Assembly (NCBI GenBank): GCA_022496805.1
Contig: CM040100.1
Location: 21,605,009 to 21,669,008, forward strand
Reading direction: 5' to 3'
Length of the DNA stretch: 64,000 nucleotides
Origin: Pohlia nutans
Lineage: Eukaryota; Streptophyta; Bryopsida; Bryales; Mniaceae
The position numbers and the translations under genes were made by a program. Position 1 is the stretch's first letter. Each line of letters starts with the position of its first letter. The notes under the pieces are model-generated. The model searched no databases, was not told the DNA's origin, and saw nothing but the letters and a program-made list of their open reading frames with translations. This document shows, piece after piece, positions 57,723 to 64,000 of the stretch.

Positions 57723-58320
57723 TTTTGACCAAATCTATATATAGAAAAAATTAGATATAGAAAAGATGATGTCGCACGAAAAACACACTGAATCAGTGTG
57801 GGTTTAAAGACGATTAAGACACGACATTTGACAACTATACAGAGTGAAGAATTCACACGTCTTCAATATATCCATCAATCGTGTCGAATTAGTATTATAT
57901 CCGCTTATACGAGCATGATGTCATATCAATGCAATTGTGATGAATGACGCAAGGATGCGGAATCAGTGCAAAAAATATATGCACGCATGAAATATCGGAT
58001 TTCGCACTGAAATCGTTCAAAATTAGTGGGGTCCAGAATTCCTGATGATTCGTCATGTCCTTGGTGTATCAAGAAATGTTGAGCGTTTATCACATGTATG
58101 AAGGATTTTCACTTGGTTTTCTCATCATGTCCTTTTAGAGGGTGTTTGGGGTATTCACTAGTATGAAAGGGGCTTCGACACCGACGAAGGGGGCAAGTAA
58201 GGTAAGTGGTACAGTTGCCATTTCATGTAAGTTGAAATGTTTACATTTAAGCATTTCAACCTACATGGAGCGCTCATTTTCAATGATAAAAAATTGCAGC
58301 TCATAAAACTTTGGGTTTAA
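57723..58320. other. Intergenic DNA with inverted copy of the PHD-like segment
   Basis: At about 57998-58060 the minus strand repeats the 39078-39137 segment (GGAATTCTGGACCCCACTAA, then TTTTGAACGATTTCAGTGCG). The rest is CG-word-rich unique sequence like that at 39140-39290 and 55460-55640. Confidence 0.55.
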
Positions 58321-58856
58321 CCCCTAAAGGTCCTCACCTCTTTTGCAAAAGTCAAAGCACTATAATTTGCATACTTTAAATATCACATTGAATGATTTAT
58401 AAATTTTCATAGATAATCATCGACATTATGAAGGTATGACAAAATTTTCAACATGATTGGAAGATATTTTGAATATTTACAAATTTTATGATGTAAACAA
58501 GGTAAAAATTCAAAATAAATATGTTTTTGTCAAATTTAATATCAAAAATTATATTTAAGGTAGATAAAAGTTATATTTACATGGAGTAAAAAATTGAAGG
58601 TGAAGAAATTAAAAGAGACTTATGATTGAAGCATCTTTAGAAAGCCCTTTGTATTTTGGACACTCAAAATTCAAAGTTCTCAACGGTGGAAAAGCTTCAA
58701 ATGAAGTTTATTCTCCAATCCCAACGGTCAAAAGATGTATCATAACTTAACTTAAACATCTAATGAAAACACCAATTACAATAAAGCTAAGACACTTGAT
58801 TTTTGAGGCCTTTGACCAAAAATCAAGCATAATTGGGTTGATTGGTCCTTTAGGGG
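58321..58856. mobile_element. TTAA-type element (536 bp)
   Basis: Starts CCCCTAAAGGTCCTC after TTAA (58317-58320), ends TTGGTCCTTTAGGGG before TTAA (58857-58860). Perfect target duplication, short inverted ends, no ORF. Confidence 0.88.
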
Positions 58857-59228
58857 TTAATAACCAAGCTCAAATTTTAATTAATTTTTTCACAATGTAT
58901 GATTTTGTTATAAATTTTCAAACTTAATATGCATAGACCACTATTGATGTTAGTAGGTGTACCAATGACTGTCTTTCATTTGTAGTCCAATCAAATTGCT
59001 AACTTGGTATTCACAATTAATGCTTGTGATAACTTGGTATTCCTAACCCATTTACTATACTGGTAACCCCGGAGTTCGGTGGGTTCGTACCCCTGTGAGC
59101 GCGGGACGTATAACCGCGGGATCACTGTACTACAGGATTGCGAATGGATTGCAGTTTCTGGTCCTGGTGCTTTAGAATTTCGAAGCTTGTTTTGTTCTGT
59201 TTTGTTTTCGAGAGGGATTTCGGCAGCT

Positions 59229-62200
59229 ATGGCCTCCCTTGCACCGCACCCGTGCTGGCTTTGCAATGCCCCCGATGGTGCTTTGAATCATTCATGGAAG
59301 AACAAGAGGATCGTGTGCCAATTGCAAACCGGAACATCATCATCAACAACAGCATTATTCAACAACAACAACAGCGCCGGGGGAGCTTCTGCATTAGCCG
59401 TGCGGATGCAACATCGTCGTCCTTGCATGGTGGCTGCTGCATCTGGTGATTTCTTCTTTTTCTATTTCTGCTCATTATTGTTTACGAGGTAGTCTGTTTA
59501 CGAGCTTTCTCCTCAATTTTAAGTTCGGCCGAGTTTTTCGAGTTTTAGGGTTTTGGGTGAGTCACAAATGGGATGGCTTACAGAATGCTAAAATAGGATT
59601 TTCCGTAACCACAGGCTTGTCAGTGAATTTTAACCCGTAAGCGTCCACTGTGTATTTTTTGTAGTGTAGGAAAATTGGACCCCCTGCTGCAAATCATCTG
59701 TTTGTGTGAAAATGACTTCAGTTTGACACTGTTGATCTTGTAGTACAGAACAAGAGCTTTAAAATAATGTATTGCAAATAGAAAACCGAGGCAAAATGAG
59801 AAAATGCCACGGTTGCAAAGTTCAGTGATGCAGATGGCCATATTGGGTGTTGTAGACGCTCAGGGGCTAATATCAATTATTTGGAGATGGTGATGGCAAT
59901 TAAGTACGTCAGTCATGTCGAGACATCCCATTTACTTTATTGAAATTGTTGGAAGTCTGTGAACTAATCGTTTTAGAAAGTGATACACCGGTGATCATAT
60001 GGACGTCTCTGAATGAATTGCATCATGATTGATCTGCCTACGGTGTTGTCAAAAGGATATTGAATTAATCTGCTTTCTCTAAAAACATGGTTTTAAGCTA
60101 CACCAAGAGGAATCGGCTGATGGCTATGAGTTCGAGTTGAAAACCATTTCAGAATTTGTTAAAAATCTGGGATTTTTTTACAGTGGCTGTTTTGTTTTGG
60201 CTGTTCTCATCATTGGCAGGCTTATTACACCAGTTTCTTCCACATGAATGTAAACACACTGCATGGAGTTGTTAAAGAGCATTGTTTATTTTATTTTTTT
60301 CTCAAGTGAAAAGCAATTTGTGGGAAGGCAGGGAGCAATGGCGAGAGTTCGGAGTCGGACACGATGCTTGCGGAGTTCATGCAGCATGTGGATGCTACAC
60401 AACAGCTATGGCCGTTGGAGGGACGCAAGCCCACAGCTCTCATGCCCCCAACCACTGTGGTTAGGGTTCAGGTAACCCTGGTTGATGAATTTCACGTTTC
60501 CTTGCTTGATCAAGTTTGTCTTACTACTTCATCTCATGCACATCTTGAAGGGCCTGGGTCTATCATTTCAGAAGTGAAACATTTACACTGGATTCAGAAC
60601 TATGATGTCATAGGCTCAGAAACGTGAAGATGTGTTTTATTGCAACGTCTCAAATCAAATTGTTGAAATAGCACTGTGCGATATTTCCAATTGTGATGAC
60701 GTGGTAGGGAGCCCATTCCCGTGACTTTGAGTGGTTTCCATTATTAGAATGGATTTTTATTTGTTTTTGATCTCGTTCACGTTTTCAGGAGGATTCTAAC
60801 AGTCTTTGACCCACTTGCATTGTAAATGGGTGACTTTTCAACCCACAGGAAACGGAAACCCACGCAAATGGGTTCCCTACCTAATCCCCTAAAGGACGAA
60901 GGATTCATGATAATAAAATGACAAATTCAACTGATCATATTGTGAAAAATATAATTCATATGGTATCAAATTTTATATCACCGGAATCAATGAAGAACAT
61001 TGCATGTGCTAGTCAAAAAAGAGAATTAATTTGAACAAAAAGAAGTCCACATAGGACCCACTCAGAACTGCTAAAAAAGGGCATTAGGCTCAAGTCGGGC
61101 TTGTGTCTTTTAAAAGTTATCTTGGTTGTAGAGGGGGGGTTTATTAGTTGCAATAGCTTTCTCTTAGTGATAATCCTTGCTGTGTTTAGATGGATGCATT
61201 GATGCGCAACGATTGGCCTGAGGAAGACAGTGGCATCAAAACAGCTTTTGCTTTTGCAATGCCCGCCAGGGTGGAGGAGATTCTTGCTGGCAAGGTAAAC
61301 TTTTGCCTAAACTTTTGTCCATTCAAAGGCTTACAAAGTAAACTGGTATTCCCACCTTTGCGTTAGCAGTAGGCAAATATAAAGAGGTATGTTCTTAAGC
61401 TTGACGGCCTTTTCAATCATCCAGTGAATTTTGATTTTTTTGGGTATTATGAATCCTGTCCATAATATTGTTCATAGTCTGAACCCGATTACATTAAAAC
61501 CCTTGGCATTCAGGTAAGAGGGCCAGTGAATGCTGCCAGAGCTTGGGATGCGGCTGAAAGATACTTGACTTTGGAGGAGTTCGGAAAGACTGTCCGTGAT
61601 TCCATGTATTCACCTCTTCTGAACTTCTCAGAGTGGGAGGTATGATTGTGTCTTCACTTTCCATTTATAAAATGATTTGTACAGTACCCTACAATAAGTA
61701 TCCGTCATTTTTGTGAACTGCTGGGGCTGCAAGAGAAAGGGCAGTGACTTCAGTGGAAGCTTACATGCACATGAGAAGAGCAATCAACGTGAAATTTCGT
61801 ACCATGAAAATAGACTCTATTATCTATCCAATAGACTTGACGATTCCTGAATTGAAGGTTTTTTGAGTACACAATGCCATTTCGAAATTCTCCTTTCTGT
61901 CAATCATTTTGGGAATGAACGGATACTTATTGGAGTATATTGTACAATCTTGGTTTCAATATATCCATATCCGTTCATCATCGCTTGAGTCCAGTTCATG
62001 TTGACCTCACAGAAGATCACCGACAGTTCTTGTGCAGTTCTGAGGTTGTTCTCATGCACTTGCAGATGGTATCACCGATGGTGTTTCATGGACCAGGAGA
62101 TAAACGAGGTCTACAAGCAGTGAAGGTGGTTTTCTACTCAGAAGATGGGGAAGAAGTGAAGAGGGTCTTCACTTTTTGTTTAGAGAAGGTACGTCAGTCT

Positions 62201-62855
62201 GCCTCTAAAGCACTTGCATAGGACATCGTTATCTACGTCCATGTAGCCTAACTAAGAGAATTATCTTAACAAACTCTTCATTCATGCTGGTCTTAAGACC
62301 AGAGTTATTCTTCTTCACGTGCATATTCTGCAAATGAGTCTTACCTCAAGTGGATACGGGATTGAGGGTGACGTTAGATTGCACAAGCTTAAAAAGTTGA
62401 ACCAATGTCATGTGCAACTAGGGGTGAGATAACAAGCTTAAAACAATCCATTTCATTTATGACAAATAGTTTTAGAATGTCATATAGGAACCATGTAAGT
62501 GCCACCTCTGCATGCTCATTCTTGTTACTTGGACTAACGTTAAGTTGACACTATCCAAAACGAGGTAAAATGATCGAAAAAATGATCTTTGCACCAATTA
62601 AGGTGTAGGATTTCTTGTTATCTCAAACATTTTTCCACTCAAGTGATCCTCAAAACTTGTGGATTGAAATTTGCAAAGGATTTGAAACTTGTGGTTTTGA
62701 AACTTCATTGCAAACGTCTGAGATAGGGATGTGACAGAAGAGAACCTTGGTTTACTGATTAATGTCAACCTTGTGGAATGCAGGTACTAAGTGGCGCTTT
62801 CAAAGATTGCTGGATGGTTGTAGGTTTGCGGATAGGTGATTATGCCAACGTTTAG
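59229..62855 (+). CDS. DUF4864-like protein with transit-peptide-like N-terminus, six exons
   Basis: Complete spliced gene of about 260 residues. Exons: 59229-59445, 60332-60471, 61190-61294, 61514-61639, 62066-62188, 62784-62855; all junctions are GT-AG and phases agree. Residues 1-72 are Ala/Ser/Thr/Asn-rich, basic and poor in acidic residues, as in chloroplast or mitochondrial targeting peptides. The conserved body begins at VVRVQMDALMRNDWPEEDSG and continues with IKTAFAFAMPARVEEI, GPVNAARAWDAAERYLTLEE, MVSPMVFHGPG, AVKVVFYSEDGEEVKRVFTF and CWMVVGLRIGDYANV before the stop. This order resembles DUF4864, whose function is not established. The first exon and its donor are the least certain part; an in-frame Met lies upstream at 59079. 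TTAA-type elements occupy introns 1 and 2. Confidence 0.88.
59634..59866 (-). mobile_element. TTAA-type element, CCCCTAAGCGTC subfamily, copy 3 (inverted), in intron 1
   Basis: The plus-strand left end is CCCGTAAGCGTCCAC after TTAA (59630-59633). The right end is GACGCTCAGGGG followed by CTAA. Along its length it matches the reverse complement of 32880-33121 and 36404-36644. Confidence 0.85.
60885..61112 (+). mobile_element. TTAA-type element, right end degraded, in intron 2
   Basis: Starts TCCCCTAAAGGACGAAGG after CTAA and carries the family interior (TGATCATATTGTGAAAAATA, GAACATTGCATGTGCT). It ends in a region (GGGCTTGTGTCTTTTAAAAG) where the terminal repeat is no longer recognisable. The end is about 77 bp from the exon 3 acceptor. 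Confidence 0.6.
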
Positions 62856-63475
62856 GTCTGTTTTTTTTTTTTCTGTATCGTTTCTTGGACAAGGCATCCC
62901 TTTTAGAAATAGATTTCTGAGGGTATGCTTGTAACATCAATTTTGACTAAGATTGAGAGTAGCAAAGAAGGATGTAGCGCATAGTTTTATTGTGATGGAG
63001 TCCAATCTTGAATTGCTAGGAGTACTTGTTTTTAGAAAACGTAGGTCTCGAAGTGTTAGAATCTGATGAGGGGAGTTGGTATTCCATAGAAAAACAAGGA
63101 CAGTATAACCGCAAGGCTCTTGTCCCAATCTTCTTTATATTTGCTGTAATTTTTTAATAAGTTTTAAAAATAATTTTTATCGTTGGAGTGTTATAAACAT
63201 GTAGATGATATATATTACTAAGAGAATAGGATAATATAAGATAGTACATTGTTCGCAAAATTAGATTTTTCTTAACATAGTTAGCATTGTGTGAAAAGGT
63301 ATATTTTGAATCATTCTTAAGTGGGCGATGTGAAAAGGGTGTTCATTAGGAAGTGGACTCTCAAAGAGTGGAAATTGTCGAGTAGTCTTTGTCCCCGGGA
63401 CAGAGCCAAAAAACACTTTGAGCAATGATGTTCAGCTTATGAGTCATACCAAGACTTGTTTAACCCGTTGTTTAA
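62856..63475. other. 3' flank of the DUF4864-like gene
   Basis: Probable 3' UTR for the first few hundred bases. No second gene is seen. Confidence 0.45.
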
Positions 63476-63661
63476 CCCCTAAATGTCCCATGGAGAAAGT
63501 ATATGTGCTATCGTATGATTGGCATTTGCTACCAACAAGAAGCTCTAAATTGGAATCTCAATAGCTCACTAGAACCACATTAAAGGTGTGGATCCATTCC
63601 AAATACAACCAAAATACACCATATTCTACTAGCTACAAAGGCATGTTTAGACGTTTAGGGA
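63476..63661. mobile_element. TTAA-type element (186 bp)
   Basis: Starts CCCCTAAATGTCC after TTAA (63472-63475); its other end reads CCCTAAACGTC on the opposite strand, followed by TTAG (eroded). Confidence 0.65.
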
Positions 63662-63672
63662 TTAGCCCTTAA

Positions 63673-64000
63673 CTGCTCAAGCGTTCATTTTTTGGACAAT
63701 GTACAGAATCAAACTCCGTCTTCTCATCCGTCATGCACTTTTTGCAATGTGGATTTTTACTATAGATTTTATTGTAAGTTAGTTTCATGCATGTGTGAAC
63801 CGATTAGAAAGGGGATGATTTGTGAAATTTTTATATTTCATGTTGCAGTGATTCACCAAAAATTACTAAGTGCTTAGTTCAAAAGTGGTCTTGAAAAAAT
63901 CAACTTTTCAAATTAAGCAATCAAAATATCTCCAAAAATCATTGCACTTAGAGTATTACATTTCAACACATTTCAACAAATTTCATTCACAGATTGTCAA
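63673..64000 (+). mobile_element. TTAA-type element related to 21592-22022, cut by window end
   Basis: TTAA (63669-63672) followed by CTGCTCAAGCGTTCATTTTT, then extended similarity to 21592 onwards (TTTGGACAAT, GTGTGAACCRATTAGAAA, CAGTGATTCACCAAAAA). The right end lies outside the window. Confidence 0.6.

Noticed and set aside
59060..59115. Box B-like GGGTTCGTACCCC as a tRNA or SINE
   Set aside because: No box A was found at the right distance and the arm does not fold as a tRNA.

Overview
The window is nuclear DNA of a land plant with a repeat-rich genome. Three intact plant genes support this: a CRF-type AP2/ERF transcription factor, an ER lectin of the OS-9/EBS6 type and a DUF4864-like protein with a transit-peptide-like N-terminus. 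TTTAGGG-type telomere motifs, GT-AG introns and a dense load of plant-style transposons agree. I cannot name the species. The AT-rich background and the kinds of transposon would fit a fern, lycophyte or bryophyte, but that is inference.

Layout. 1-6300: non-coding, with a MITE-like element (2757-3045), a long microsatellite and a local tandem repeat. 6332-7549 (-): single-exon CRF/ERF gene with its upstream region. 8738-9245: about 230-bp tandem repeat. 10786-11701: decayed TTAA-type element holding a 120-bp CACTA-type mini-element. 13283-14272: 990-bp foldback element with TA target site. 18.4-22.8 kb: several MITEs. 22.9-28 kb: kinase-like exon candidates and a telomere-motif block. 28661-28775: palindrome with perfect 53-bp arms. 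33192-37915 (-): complete eight-exon OS-9 gene whose introns and 3' flank carry TTAA-type elements. 59229-62855 (+): complete six-exon DUF4864-like gene, also with TTAA-type elements in introns.

The most unusual part is 39.8-55.5 kb, a stack of nested insertions. A 5'-truncated retroelement-like ORF (RNase H, CCxH-type zinc site, PD-(D/E)XK endonuclease; minus strand) is split by a 14,055-bp DNA transposon (40350-54404) with 25-bp perfect terminal inverted repeats and a 2-bp GT duplication. Removing it rejoins the split ORF in frame. The transposon holds two divergent decayed genes: a minus-strand gene with a ParB/DGQHR-like motif and a possible methyltransferase-like segment, and a plus-strand transposase-like gene (Transposase_24-like N-terminus, DUF7869-like core). 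Between them lie a captured aldo-keto reductase exon, a minisatellite and two long arrays of roughly 58-60-bp units. Each unit carries a GC-rich palindrome, and the arrays sit in mirror orientation next to the 5' ends of the genes. The plus-strand gene is in turn split by a 1,536-bp CACTA-type element (49751-51286) with satellite arms and a tRNA-like SINE in its loop; removing that element also restores the frame.

A second theme is a set of about fourteen short elements with CCC(C)T ends flanked by TTAA. They are piggyBac-like in structure, unusual for a plant, and are spread through intergenic DNA and the introns of both spliced genes.
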